Positions 1-7,795 of a stretch of DNA of 19,462 nt are shown here, piece after piece. Below the pieces are notes generated by a model. It searched no databases, was not told where the DNA came from, and saw only the letters and a program-made list of their open reading frames with translations. Source of the stretch: SAR202 cluster bacterium (GTDB lineage Bacteria; Chloroflexota; Dehalococcoidia; Lucifugimonadales; UBA826); assembly GCA_009392675.1 (NCBI GenBank), contig VFFY01000112.1, forward strand, positions 1-19,462. The letters run 5' to 3'. The position numbers and the translations under genes are program-made. Position 1 is the stretch's first letter; each line of letters opens with the position of its first letter.

Positions 1-861
1 AATTTTTGCAATGTTGTTGGATTTAGGACATCTCCTGGCCGAGTACCTACTTATCCATCTAAGGTGGGTTGGAGCCCGACCTCAGTGCAAGGCCCTATGG
101 CTAGAACTGTTTCTGACTGTGCCCTTTTCTTGGCTGCTATAGCGGGGCCTGATTCTAGGGTTCCCATGTCAATAACTGAAAAAGGTGAAGTTTTTCTAGA
201 ATCTTTGTCCAGGGATTTTAAGAATATCAAAATCGCATGGAGTCAAGATTTGGGAGGATTACCGGTCGACCCCCGAACTACCGCAGTAATTGAATCTCAG
301 AGGTCAATTTTTAAAGATATAGGATGCTTAATTGAGGAAACAGAGCCAGATTTTTCCGAAGTAAATGAACAATTTTTGATTTGGCGGGGGTGGGGAAGAG
401 AAATAAATCAGGGAGACAATCTAAGGAACAACAGAGATAAATTGAAAGATACAATGATTTGGGATATTGAGCAGGGAGTTAAATTATCCGGACCCGATGT
501 AGGCTGGGCCGAAGCTAAAAGAATGGAATTGTTTCAACGCATGAACCAGTTTATGGAAGAATATGAATTTCTCATATGCCCTGTGAGCCAAAGACCTCCT
601 TTTAGCATAGAACAAAGATGGGTTTCTGAGATAAATGGTGTGCAAATGGAAAATTTTATTGCTTGGATGAAATCCTGTTATTACATAACAGCAACAGGGC
701 ACCCTGCGATTTCGGTTCCTTGCGGATTCACCCCTGAAGGTCTTCCCGTTGGGGTTCAGATCGTAGGCCGATATAGGGATGAATTTGGGGTCTTACAACT
801 TGCTAAAGCTTTTGAAGACGCCACTGGGTTTTGGAAATCAATCCCTCCTGTCTGCACTTAA
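1..861 (+). CDS. Amidase (amidase signature family), 3' part
   Basis: The reading frame is open from base 1, so the gene is truncated at its 5' end and 286 residues are visible. The first visible residues (FCNVVGFRTSPGRVP) match the end of the amidase-signature core, followed by the family-typical GPMARTVSDCALFLAAIAG stretch. Near the C-terminus is the usual HPAISVPCGFTPEGLPVGVQIVG-type segment, split here around residues 231-255 of the visible part. The Lys/cis-Ser/Ser catalytic triad should lie mostly upstream of the window, so activity cannot be judged. Family members hydrolyse carboxamides in the cytoplasm (GatA-like or aryl/alkyl amidases). GatA is less likely because no gatC or gatB is nearby. 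The stop is only 7 nt from the convergent stop of the nitroreductase gene. Substrate unknown. Confidence 0.9.
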   Translation, partial: NFCNVVGFRTSPGRVPTYPSKVGWSPTSVQGPMARTVSDCALFLAAIAGPDSRVPMSITEKGEVFLESLSRDFKNIKIAWSQDLGGLPVDPRTTAVIESQRSIFKDIGCLIEETEPDFSEVNEQFLIWRGWGREINQGDNLRNNRDKLKDTMIWDIEQGVKLSGPDVGWAEAKRMELFQRMNQFMEEYEFLICPVSQRPPFSIEQRWVSEINGVQMENFIAWMKSCYYITATGHPAISVPCGFTPEGLPVGVQIVGRYRDEFGVLQLAKAFEDATGFWKSIPPVCT

Positions 862-868
862 TATGTTT

Positions 869-1549
869 TCAACTTATGTCGGATGAGATCTCTCCCAGTG
901 ACATCTTTTGGATATCTGGAACTTGAGCTCCTTTCTCTGCATAGCCTGCTACGAGGAGTAAGAATGGGCGTTCGTTTTTTGGTCGCTTAAATATTTTGTT
1001 TAAAAATCCCATAGGGCTAGGAGTATGCGTAAGAGTGGACAATCCTGCGTTGTGAAGGGCGGCTATTAGAATGCCAGTGGCTATACCTACCGATTCTATC
1101 GCGTAATAGTGTTTTACCTGGGAACCGTCCGGCAGTATTCCGTAACTTTTTACAAATATGCCAATCAGGAATGGTGCGGTTTCTAGAAAAGGTTTATTGG
1201 CATCTGTTCCCAACGCTTCCAAGGCCTTTAACCATTCCGCGGACGCTTTTGTTTCATAGAAGTCCCGTTCTTCTTTCTCAGCTTTTTCACGAATGATTTT
1301 ACGAGCCTCTCCTTGACCTGAAACAGCGAAATGCCAAGGTTGCATATTTGCTCCGCTTGGAGCTGTTCCAGCGGCTAAAATACAATTGTCTATTATGGAC
1401 CTAGATACTTTTTCCGGAGAAAAATCCCGTACAGTTCGACGCTGCTTGATGTGCCTATAGAATTCCTCAGACCTAGATTTCATCTCTTCATCACTCAAAT
1501 GTTTCGCATTAGGTAATGGAATTAATTTTGCATTCACTTTGTCCTCCAT
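869..1549 (-). CDS. Nitroreductase-fold flavoprotein, iodotyrosine deiodinase-like
   Basis: A 226-residue FMN-dependent nitroreductase-superfamily protein. RRTVRDF (residues 37-43) and APSGANMQPWHF (63-74) are the FMN-binding and N-terminal signatures. The closest family by eye is iodotyrosine deiodinase (IYD/YRID), which reductively removes halogen from halotyrosines. The lid that holds the zwitterion in IYD uses a Glu-Tyr-Lys set, and its spacing is kept here: E94, Y98 and K119, with a Trp at 106 and the downstream LETAP block. The C-terminal HYYAIESVGIATG and THTPSPM blocks also fit. The usual start is ATG 1549, which has no clear ribosome site. A GGAGG sits inside the gene 5 nt before an in-frame GTG at 1537, which may be the true start. 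It is divergent from the enolase gene and convergent with the amidase. A general nitroreductase/BluB-like role remains possible. Confidence 0.85.
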   Translation of the reverse strand: MEDKVNAKLIPLPNAKHLSDEEMKSRSEEFYRHIKQRRTVRDFSPEKVSRSIIDNCILAAGTAPSGANMQPWHFAVSGQGEARKIIREKAEKEERDFYETKASAEWLKALEALGTDANKPFLETAPFLIGIFVKSYGILPDGSQVKHYYAIESVGIATGILIAALHNAGLSTLTHTPSPMGFLNKIFKRPKNERPFLLLVAGYAEKGAQVPDIQKMSLGEISSDIS

Positions 1550-1663
1550 TAAATTAGGTCATGGCAATTCTTAGATTCTTGTATCATCCTGTACGATTTC
1601 TCATCCCGCTGATATTATCCTAGGTGAAATAGACGATGATAATCCATATGTAAAAGGCATATT

Positions 1664-2764
1664 ATGAAAATAACGAATGTTAAAGTTGAAATGTTCAATT
1701 GGACTACAGAAGCTTGGAAGACTGGTGTGGGTACTTCATTTGGTAATACACGCCAACTTGGAATCGTTACTGTTGAGACAGATGAAGGTATAAGTGGCAA
1801 TTCGTTTTTGGGTTCTTCACGGGTTGGGGCGGATCATTTTGCTCCAGGGTTAATAGAATTCATTAAACCATTGGTTATGGGTCGGAATCCTCAGGATATC
1901 GGTGCTATTTGGTGGGATATGTGGAAAATGAATCGATCTGTGTCTACTAACGTTATTGGGGCTATTGATATTTGCCTGTGGGATATAAATGGGAAAATAG
2001 CTCAGCAGCCAATACATCGGCTATTAGGTACCTGTAAAGAATCAGTTCCTGTGTACTCTAGCACCGCATTTCACGATACGAAAGAAGAATATGCGGAAGA
2101 GGCAATCAAATTTAAAGAGATGGGTTGGACTGCACACAAGATTCACCCACATGGAAACCCTGCTTACGATATTGAAATATCGCAGGCTGTGCGAGAAGCG
2201 GTAGGGGATGATATGAAACTCATGTTGGACTCAATGTGGGCTTACCAATATGAAGATGCGATGAGGGTGGGACGGGCTATTGAAGAACTGAATTTCTACT
2301 GGTACGAGGATCCTTTGGTAGAAGAAGATATTTATAACTATGTGAAATTGCACGATAAATTAGATATACCGATTATGTCGACCGAATATGCTCCGGGAAG
2401 ATATTACGGGATGACCCAGTGGATAACCCAGTATGCAACTGACATACTAAGGGGAGATGTGGCCGTGACTGGAGGAATTACCCCGATGGTTCGACTCTGC
2501 CATCTTGCTGAAGGCTTCAATATGAAATGTGAGATTCACCATGGCGGTAATTCATTAAACAATGTGGCGAATTTGCACATAACTATGGCAGTACCCAATT
2601 GTGAATTTTTCGAATTTTTCCCATGTACAGGGGCTAACATGTTTGGGCTTGTGGAGGATATTCAATTTGAAGGTGGTGTGGTTCATGCACCGACCAAACC
2701 AGGGCTTGGATATGAGATTGACTGGGATATGCTGAAAAACGAATATACAGCTACAGCTGAATAA
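1664..2764 (+). CDS. Enolase-superfamily enzyme, mandelate racemase-like, KxH variant
   Basis: A 366-residue protein with the two-domain enolase-superfamily layout: a capping N-terminal domain (about 1-130) and a modified TIM barrel. The three Mg2+ ligands are visible at strand ends: D189 (LMLD), E215 (YWYEDP) and E241 (MSTE). A D265/H293 pair occupies the positions of the mandelate racemase Asp-His dyad (ILRGD, EIHHGG). At the end of the second barrel strand the usual KxK is K159-I-H161, so one of the two acid-base lysines is replaced by His. Family members abstract the alpha proton of a carboxylate, typically dehydrating sugar acids or racemising. The exact substrate cannot be read. A weak AAAGG lies before ATG 1664. 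The next gene, 75 nt downstream on the same strand, is an MFS transporter, consistent with uptake or export of the substrate. Confidence 0.9.
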   Translation: MKITNVKVEMFNWTTEAWKTGVGTSFGNTRQLGIVTVETDEGISGNSFLGSSRVGADHFAPGLIEFIKPLVMGRNPQDIGAIWWDMWKMNRSVSTNVIGAIDICLWDINGKIAQQPIHRLLGTCKESVPVYSSTAFHDTKEEYAEEAIKFKEMGWTAHKIHPHGNPAYDIEISQAVREAVGDDMKLMLDSMWAYQYEDAMRVGRAIEELNFYWYEDPLVEEDIYNYVKLHDKLDIPIMSTEYAPGRYYGMTQWITQYATDILRGDVAVTGGITPMVRLCHLAEGFNMKCEIHHGGNSLNNVANLHITMAVPNCEFFEFFPCTGANMFGLVEDIQFEGGVVHAPTKPGLGYEIDWDMLKNEYTATAE

Positions 2765-2839
2765 AAAAAACCTGCCAAGTCGATTAAAAATTAAGACATC
2801 ATTTAGTTTGGAAAAGCCTTTGATCGCGTTTGAACGGGT

Positions 2840-4090
2840 ATGAAATTCCCCACCATACACACCTTAGATTCATTGCGGGCCTATCCTGATTATCGGTATT
2901 TGTGGATGGCAAACTTTTGCGCAAATACTGCGCAATGGTTGCAGTTACTTACCTTAGGATGGCTAGTAAAATCCCTTACTGAAGATGGTTCTAATGCTGC
3001 CTTGCTTGTAGTGGGTGTAGGCGGTGCTGCGGCTTTACCTGGGATTATTATTGGTCCTTGGGGTGGCGTTTTAGGCGACAGGTTAAACCGCAAGAAGCTG
3101 GTTATTTCCCTTGAAGTATTTATGGTTCTGCTGGCTCTTTCCTTCGCTTTGTTGCTTCGGACAGAATTCGTCCTTGTGTGGCATGTATATACATTTGCAC
3201 TACTGGCCGGGTGCTGCGAAGCATTAAAAATGCCGATCCGCCAAGCTCTTATCGCCAATACCGTTCCCTCACATGCCCTTAGCAACGCATATGCTACTAG
3301 TGTACTTACGATACCTGGCACTAGAATGATTGGCCCATTCATTGGAGGTATCATCGTTTCAAATGTGGGATTTTTTTGGAATTTCGCCATTGAAGCACTC
3401 CTGTATCTAGGGGTTATTGTGGCTCTAATCCCGATGTCCACTCCTTATTTCATAAAACGAGAATTTGTTACGCGTTTTGGAGTGTCACAGATGTTCACCG
3501 ATATGGTGGATGGGTTCAAGTATTTGTGGAAACAACAGCGTTCGTTGTCATTGATTTATATGTTGTCTGCCGCACCAAATGTTGTTTTGCACCCTGTCAT
3601 ATTTTTGTTGCCTTTATTCACTACGGACGTCCTTCATAGAGATGTTGATTATGGCGGCTACATGATGGCGGTGAACGGATTTGGTGGATTGCTAATGGTT
3701 TTTGTGTTTTCTGCATTTGGATTTCCAAAATGGCGGGGCCTGCTTTGTATTCTTTCTGCTCTTGGTGGTGCCATTATGACTCTTTTGTTGAGTCAATCTT
3801 TGTGGATAGCTCCAGCTTTTTTGGTCCTCGCAATTTTCGGTGCTACCCAGACTGCATTTCGAACAACAAGTGGTGTTTTAACTCAAACATTGGCGGAAGA
3901 TCAATATAGGGTCCGGGCGATGAGTGCTTATCGAATTGGTATGGGTATGGTCGTCTTCTTTAGCCTTTTTGTGGGCTGGATGGCAGGGATCACTTCTGTC
4001 CGACCAACTTTAGTGTTTATGGGGGCTCTTGGGGTTGTTATTTCAATAGCTTTTTGGATCTTCTCTCCTGCAGTGCGCAAGCAGGATTAA
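2840..4090 (+). CDS. MFS transporter, EntS/MFS_3-like
   Basis: A 416-residue hydrophobic protein with about 12 predicted membrane segments. The N-terminal YPDYRYLWMANFCANTAQW block and the motif A loop between helices 2 and 3 (GGVLGDRLNRKKLV, residues 75-88) are typical of the major facilitator superfamily. The MPIRQALIANTVPSHALSNA region followed by R-x-x-GP-x-x-GG matches the enterobactin-exporter-like MFS_3 group. Such proteins are mostly proton-coupled exporters of siderophores or small organic compounds in the inner membrane. The gene follows the enolase gene by 75 nt without a visible terminator and may be cotranscribed with it. ATG 2840 has only a weak upstream ACGGG. Substrate not predictable. 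Confidence 0.88.
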   Translation: MKFPTIHTLDSLRAYPDYRYLWMANFCANTAQWLQLLTLGWLVKSLTEDGSNAALLVVGVGGAAALPGIIIGPWGGVLGDRLNRKKLVISLEVFMVLLALSFALLLRTEFVLVWHVYTFALLAGCCEALKMPIRQALIANTVPSHALSNAYATSVLTIPGTRMIGPFIGGIIVSNVGFFWNFAIEALLYLGVIVALIPMSTPYFIKREFVTRFGVSQMFTDMVDGFKYLWKQQRSLSLIYMLSAAPNVVLHPVIFLLPLFTTDVLHRDVDYGGYMMAVNGFGGLLMVFVFSAFGFPKWRGLLCILSALGGAIMTLLLSQSLWIAPAFLVLAIFGATQTAFRTTSGVLTQTLAEDQYRVRAMSAYRIGMGMVVFFSLFVGWMAGITSVRPTLVFMGALGVVISIAFWIFSPAVRKQD

Positions 4091-4143
4091 ATTCTAGATT
4101 AACTCCCTTGTGAGGTTTAGCACTATGCTGTGGGGTAGAACTT

Positions 4144-4215
4144 TACCGGTAAGTATTTGTGAGTTAGTATTTGGGAATCTTAATTCCTGTATCTAATGAC
4201 GTATTCATACCGGTA
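4144..4215. repeat. Paired TACCGGTA palindromes in intergenic region
   Basis: The 173-nt gap between the two MFS genes holds two perfect 8-bp palindromes TACCGGTA, at 4144-4151 and 4208-4215. They are 64 bp apart, close to six helical turns, so a protein could bind both on the same face of the DNA. The same gap has a direct repeat TTGTGAG at 4108-4114 and 4157-4163. No convincing -35/-10 pair was found. An operator function is an inference only. Confidence 0.35.
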
Positions 4216-4263
4216 GACTAATATCCCCATCAAAAAATCCTGTAATTGGAAAGTACCTAGACT

Positions 4264-5586
4264 TTGTTTCAAAGTGCCAAAAATAAACTAGCCGACAGGC
4301 GAAAGAACACATTCTACGGTTGGTATCTGGTTCCAGCTTTTGGTGCTGTAATGCTGGTAGCCACCACGCCTCTTTTCCATGCCATGGGCATCTGGGCGGT
4401 TGCAATGGAAAGGGCCTTTGGATGGAATAGGACTCAATTATCTCTAGCGCTATCGTTTACAAGGGTTGAAGGTGGTATTTTAGGCCCTGTGGAAGGTTAT
4501 TTAGTGGATAGGTTTGGCACTAAACGCATGGTTTTAATAGGAATGATAATCATGGGGATTGGGTGGATCGTGTTTAGCCGTATAAATCATTTGTTAATTT
4601 TCTATTTTGCTTATTTGGTTATAGCTCTTGGTCAAGGCCTAGGTAGTTGGTTGGCTTTAAATACTATGATGAACAATTGGTTCGTCAGAAGGCGATCCTT
4701 TGCTATGGGTTCGTCTAATGCCCTTTCTAGGTTTGGGGCATTATTCTTTGTACCACTACTAGCCTGGCTTGTAGACCCAGATTTTTTAGATAGGCCGGGT
4801 TGGAGTTTAACTGCGTTCATCCTAGGTATAGTCACTATATTGCTGGCCTTTCCGTTGACTAGCCTTCTTAGAAATAAACCCGAAGATTATGGATTGCTTC
4901 CGGACGGGGATACGGAAGAAGATCTTGAAAGACGGAACAAGGAAGCTTTAGCCAGCGGTGTAAAAATCGAGCAAGAGTACGATTTCACGGTATCAGAGGC
5001 TTTGAGAGCTCCGGCCTTTTGGTTTATAAGCTTTGGCCATGGATTCACATCAATGGTTTTGTTGGCATTTATGTTGCATCTTGCGCCTATGATGACAGAT
5101 CAAGGATACACTTTGCAGGCGGCTGCATTTGTTGTTTCAGCCTACACAGCGGTTTCTATGGTATTTCAGTTGGTTGGAGGATATGTGGGGGATCGGATGC
5201 CGAAAAATGTGGCACTAATGATGTTTACCCTATGTCAGGCTCTGGGGGTTTTTATTTTAACTTTCGGACCTTCCAACCTTTTCTCAGCCTACGGGTTTGC
5301 TTTGCTGTTTGGGATAGGATTTGGTGGGAGGAATCCTATATCCTCTTCCATACGAGGAGATTATTTTGGCAGAAAAAATTATGGCAAAATAATGGGAATA
5401 TCTCAGGTGCCTATGAACGTGTTGTTGCTGATTGGACCAGTTTTTGCGGGTTTAATGCGTGACTCAACTGGCACTTATCAAACAGCATTCGCCGTACTTG
5501 GCATATTGGCTGTCATTGGAGGATTTTGCTTCCTGTTTGCAAAAAAGCCGATTCATCCTGATGCCTATATAGCCGATACCAATTAA
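4264..5586 (+). CDS. MFS transporter, oxalate/formate antiporter or monocarboxylate-like
   Basis: A 440-residue protein with about 12 predicted membrane segments. It opens with FYGWYLVPAFG and an AFGWNRTQLSLALS block (51-64), and has the helix 2-3 motif G78...DRFGTKRM (82-89). These are features of the OFA / monocarboxylate-porter branch of MFS, which moves small carboxylates such as oxalate, formate, pyruvate or lactate. A hydrophilic central loop (about 205-240, rich in Glu and Lys) separates the two six-helix halves. The only start before the conserved N-terminus is TTG 4264, since an in-frame TAG lies at 4258-4260; GGAAAG at 4248-4253 is a possible weak ribosome site. The stop overlaps the convergent oxidoreductase gene by 4 nt. 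Position downstream of the enolase gene suggests carboxylate transport. Confidence 0.85.
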   Translation: MFQSAKNKLADRRKNTFYGWYLVPAFGAVMLVATTPLFHAMGIWAVAMERAFGWNRTQLSLALSFTRVEGGILGPVEGYLVDRFGTKRMVLIGMIIMGIGWIVFSRINHLLIFYFAYLVIALGQGLGSWLALNTMMNNWFVRRRSFAMGSSNALSRFGALFFVPLLAWLVDPDFLDRPGWSLTAFILGIVTILLAFPLTSLLRNKPEDYGLLPDGDTEEDLERRNKEALASGVKIEQEYDFTVSEALRAPAFWFISFGHGFTSMVLLAFMLHLAPMMTDQGYTLQAAAFVVSAYTAVSMVFQLVGGYVGDRMPKNVALMMFTLCQALGVFILTFGPSNLFSAYGFALLFGIGFGGRNPISSSIRGDYFGRKNYGKIMGISQVPMNVLLLIGPVFAGLMRDSTGTYQTAFAVLGILAVIGGFCFLFAKKPIHPDAYIADTN

Positions 5587-6653
5587 AATTCTGCATTAGC
5601 CACACTGGGTTTTGAATTCGGTTGAACACCCACAGATTCTGCAACTAAAGCGTAGGATTTTTTTCTGTCGTCAAAGTAGTAGCAATTGGATACTATCCCT
5701 ATATCAGGGGTTTGATAGCGTTCCGATGATGAGAGAATCCCTTCTCTTACTTGGTCGAGGTTACCTTCTATGTAGCTTTGGGTAGTTTGTTCCATATAGG
5801 CTTTGACCTGATCATCTAATGGCCATACTGAAGCTTCTTCCGGAGGCAACAAGCCCTTCGTTGTGACTCCCATTGTCGATAGAATTTTGTTTATGCTCCT
5901 TGAAGATCCAACAAATTTAGCCTTCTCCTCTGTATCGGCGCATATCACTTGCAGGCTTACATTTACTTTGGGTTCCGATAAATAGTCAGATGGTTTGAAG
6001 TTATCTCTATATAAATCAGTAACTTGAGGGCCATATTCTGAGGTGTTTCCAAAAAAATCCGCGAAGCTAAAGGGAAGGCCCATTTCTGCTGCTAATCTAG
6101 CACTATAATCACTTGAACCCAGAAGCCACACGGACGGATATGTATCTTTACCCGAAGATTGAGCCCTAATACCTGAGAGGGGATGCTCATCTTCCACTTT
6201 ATCTTCTAGAAAACTTAACAAATCTTTGACCATTTGAGGAAAGTCACTGAATACGTCCATTGTTGGTCTTGGGTATGTTAAAGCAGCGGCAGTCCTTCTA
6301 TCACTACCAGGGGCTCTGCCGATTCCGAGGTCAATTCTGTTGGGATGAAAAGAATCTAATACACTGAATTGCTCAGCCACTTTAAGTGCAGAGTAATGGC
6401 TTAACATAACACCGCCGCTCCCCACACGAATAGTAGAGGTTTTTGCTGCTATTTGCCCTATTAGGATTTCTGGACTTGTCCCGGAAAAAGAGTTGGAATT
6501 ATGGTGTTCAGCTACCCAATATCTGGAATATCCAAGGTTTTCCGTATGTACTGCCAGTTCAACTGACTCATTTAGCGCATCGACAGGGGTGCCACCACGT
6601 CGAATCGGCGATTGGTCTACCACCGTTAGCTTTATGTCTTTTATAGATGCCAT
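5583..6653 (-). CDS. LLM-class flavin-dependent oxidoreductase (luciferase family, group 1)
   Basis: A 356-residue protein of the bacterial luciferase-like F420/FMN family. Hallmarks in order are VVDQSPI (11-17), RYWVAEHHN (44-52), IRVGSGGVMLSHYSALKVAEQF (split; 75-96) and P-x-RIDLGIGRAPGSDRR (about 104-120). This block pattern is that of the group 1 luciferase-family oxidoreductases, which are usually FMN-dependent monooxygenases that use flavin supplied by a reductase. The family is expanded in SAR202-type Chloroflexota, where a role in oxidising refractory organic matter has been proposed. The substrate is unknown. No Shine-Dalgarno sequence is visible upstream of ATG 6653. The stop codon interlocks with that of the convergent MFS gene in the tetranucleotide TTAA. 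Confidence 0.9.
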   Translation of the reverse strand: MASIKDIKLTVVDQSPIRRGGTPVDALNESVELAVHTENLGYSRYWVAEHHNSNSFSGTSPEILIGQIAAKTSTIRVGSGGVMLSHYSALKVAEQFSVLDSFHPNRIDLGIGRAPGSDRRTAAALTYPRPTMDVFSDFPQMVKDLLSFLEDKVEDEHPLSGIRAQSSGKDTYPSVWLLGSSDYSARLAAEMGLPFSFADFFGNTSEYGPQVTDLYRDNFKPSDYLSEPKVNVSLQVICADTEEKAKFVGSSRSINKILSTMGVTTKGLLPPEEASVWPLDDQVKAYMEQTTQSYIEGNLDQVREGILSSSERYQTPDIGIVSNCYYFDDRKKSYALVAESVGVQPNSKPSVANAEF

Positions 6654-6783
6654 ATCTGTAAAGAAAGGATAACAAAGTACCTACCTAGCTGTCTGCATTG
6701 AGCCATGTAAGGTAAAATTCTTATTTATGTTATCCCCACAATAATACGGAATTATAAATTCTTGGAATATCCTCAAGGTTCTT

Positions 6784-6810
6784 TAGTGAAACTTTATTAG
6801 TCTTTCACTA
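6784..6810. promoter_or_regulatory. Inverted repeat TAGTGAAA-N11-TTTCACTA, possible operator
   Basis: Perfect 8-bp arms (6784-6791 and 6803-6810) with an 11-nt spacer lie 37 nt upstream of the TTG start of the EamA gene, inside the 194-nt gap between two divergent genes. Centre-to-centre spacing of 19 bp would suit a dimeric helix-turn-helix repressor or a LysR-type regulator. The stem is AT-rich and lacks a T-run after it, so a terminator is unlikely. No regulator gene is encoded nearby. Confidence 0.4.
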
Positions 6811-6847
6811 TCGATTTATTAGATAATGCAAAAGGTCCATATAATTT

Positions 6848-7795
6848 TTGGCCGATTCGGAAAAAAAAATAGACACGCTTGAAAAAAGAAAGCCGGCAGG
6901 GCTGCTACCCACTGTTTTTCAGATATTCCTCTCTTTGCTTTGGGGAGGGAATCACGTAAGTATAAAAGCATCTCTTGAGTATGCGTCACCTTTGCAAGTT
7001 GGATGGATGAGATTTGTGGTCGGAGGGACGGTAACTTTTGCTTATATGCTCCTCAGAAAAGAGTCCTTCACGGTTAACAAAAGTGAAATTCGCCCGCTTT
7101 TAATATTAGGAGCCCTTTTTACAATACAGATTATGTTCATGAATGTAGGTCAATATTTGACCACTGCTGGACATGCCACCGCGTTAAATTCCACTTACCC
7201 TATTTGGGCGGCAGTAATAGCCCATTTTTTGGTTCCAACCGATACTCTTACTCGATGGAAAGTACTGGCAATTGTTCTGTCCTACGTAGGTATATTGACG
7301 ATAGTTTTTGGAGATGTCGGAATTGTCATACCAGATGTTTCCATAGAAGGTGACTTGATGAGTCTTTTGTCAGCCATTTTGTTGGGGTTGCGGCTGGTGT
7401 TGATGTCCAATTTTGCCCAAAACATGTCTGAGGCGAAAATTATGTTTGGGCAACTTATTATAGGAATCACGTTATTTTTCATAGGAAGTTTGATTTTTGA
7501 ATCTCCTCAATACACCATTGAATCAAGGTTTTGGTTAGCGCTTGCCTATCAAGGATTTGTGATCGCAGGATTTGGATTTCTTGCCAATGCATGGTTGGTA
7601 AAGAAATATTTACCTTCGACAGTAACATTTTACTCATTTATACAACCACCTGCCGGTGTTTTATTGGCCTGGCTGGTTCTTGCAGAAGATCCAGGCCGAG
7701 GACTGCTAGGAGGTCTTGTATTTGTAGTTGCGGGTGCTATTACGTTTGGCTCTGAGTCGCTCATTAAAGCCAAGAAACGGGAGGCCTTAGCCTAA
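6848..7795 (+). CDS. EamA/DMT-superfamily transporter
   Basis: A 315-residue protein with about ten predicted membrane segments and two repeated EamA halves. The first half has SLLWGGNHVSIKASLEYASPLQVGWMRF and the TTAGHATALNSTYPIWAAVIAHFLVPTD region (each longer than quoted here), ending in VLSYVGILTIVFGD. The second ends with LAEDPGRGLLGGLVFVVAGAI. Drug/metabolite-transporter members export or import amino acids, sugars and other metabolites across the inner membrane. An in-frame TAA at 6842 leaves TTG 6848 as the only start before the first helix; AAAGGT at 6831-6836 is a weak ribosome site. The stop overlaps the start of the downstream enolase gene (TAATG), so the two are translationally coupled. 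Confidence 0.85.
   Translation: MADSEKKIDTLEKRKPAGLLPTVFQIFLSLLWGGNHVSIKASLEYASPLQVGWMRFVVGGTVTFAYMLLRKESFTVNKSEIRPLLILGALFTIQIMFMNVGQYLTTAGHATALNSTYPIWAAVIAHFLVPTDTLTRWKVLAIVLSYVGILTIVFGDVGIVIPDVSIEGDLMSLLSAILLGLRLVLMSNFAQNMSEAKIMFGQLIIGITLFFIGSLIFESPQYTIESRFWLALAYQGFVIAGFGFLANAWLVKKYLPSTVTFYSFIQPPAGVLLAWLVLAEDPGRGLLGGLVFVVAGAITFGSESLIKAKKREALA

Noticed and set aside
261..268. Further ACCGGT sites (for example near 262 in the amidase and near 11125 in imuB)
   Set aside because: They are only the 6-bp core, within coding sequence and not paired; probably chance.
2890..3441. Long open frame on the minus strand opposite the first MFS gene
   Set aside because: It is fully inside a clear MFS transporter gene, has no recognisable motif and reads as the antisense shadow of hydrophobic codons.
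5019..5462. 147-codon open frame in another plus frame within the second MFS gene
   Set aside because: Cysteine- and Trp-rich random-looking translation inside a well-supported gene; no ribosome site.
6751..6776. Short symmetric stretches near GAATTATAAATTC and CTTGGAATATCCTCAAG
   Set aside because: Arms are only 4-5 bp in AT-rich DNA, expected by chance; no promoter hexamers fit convincingly.
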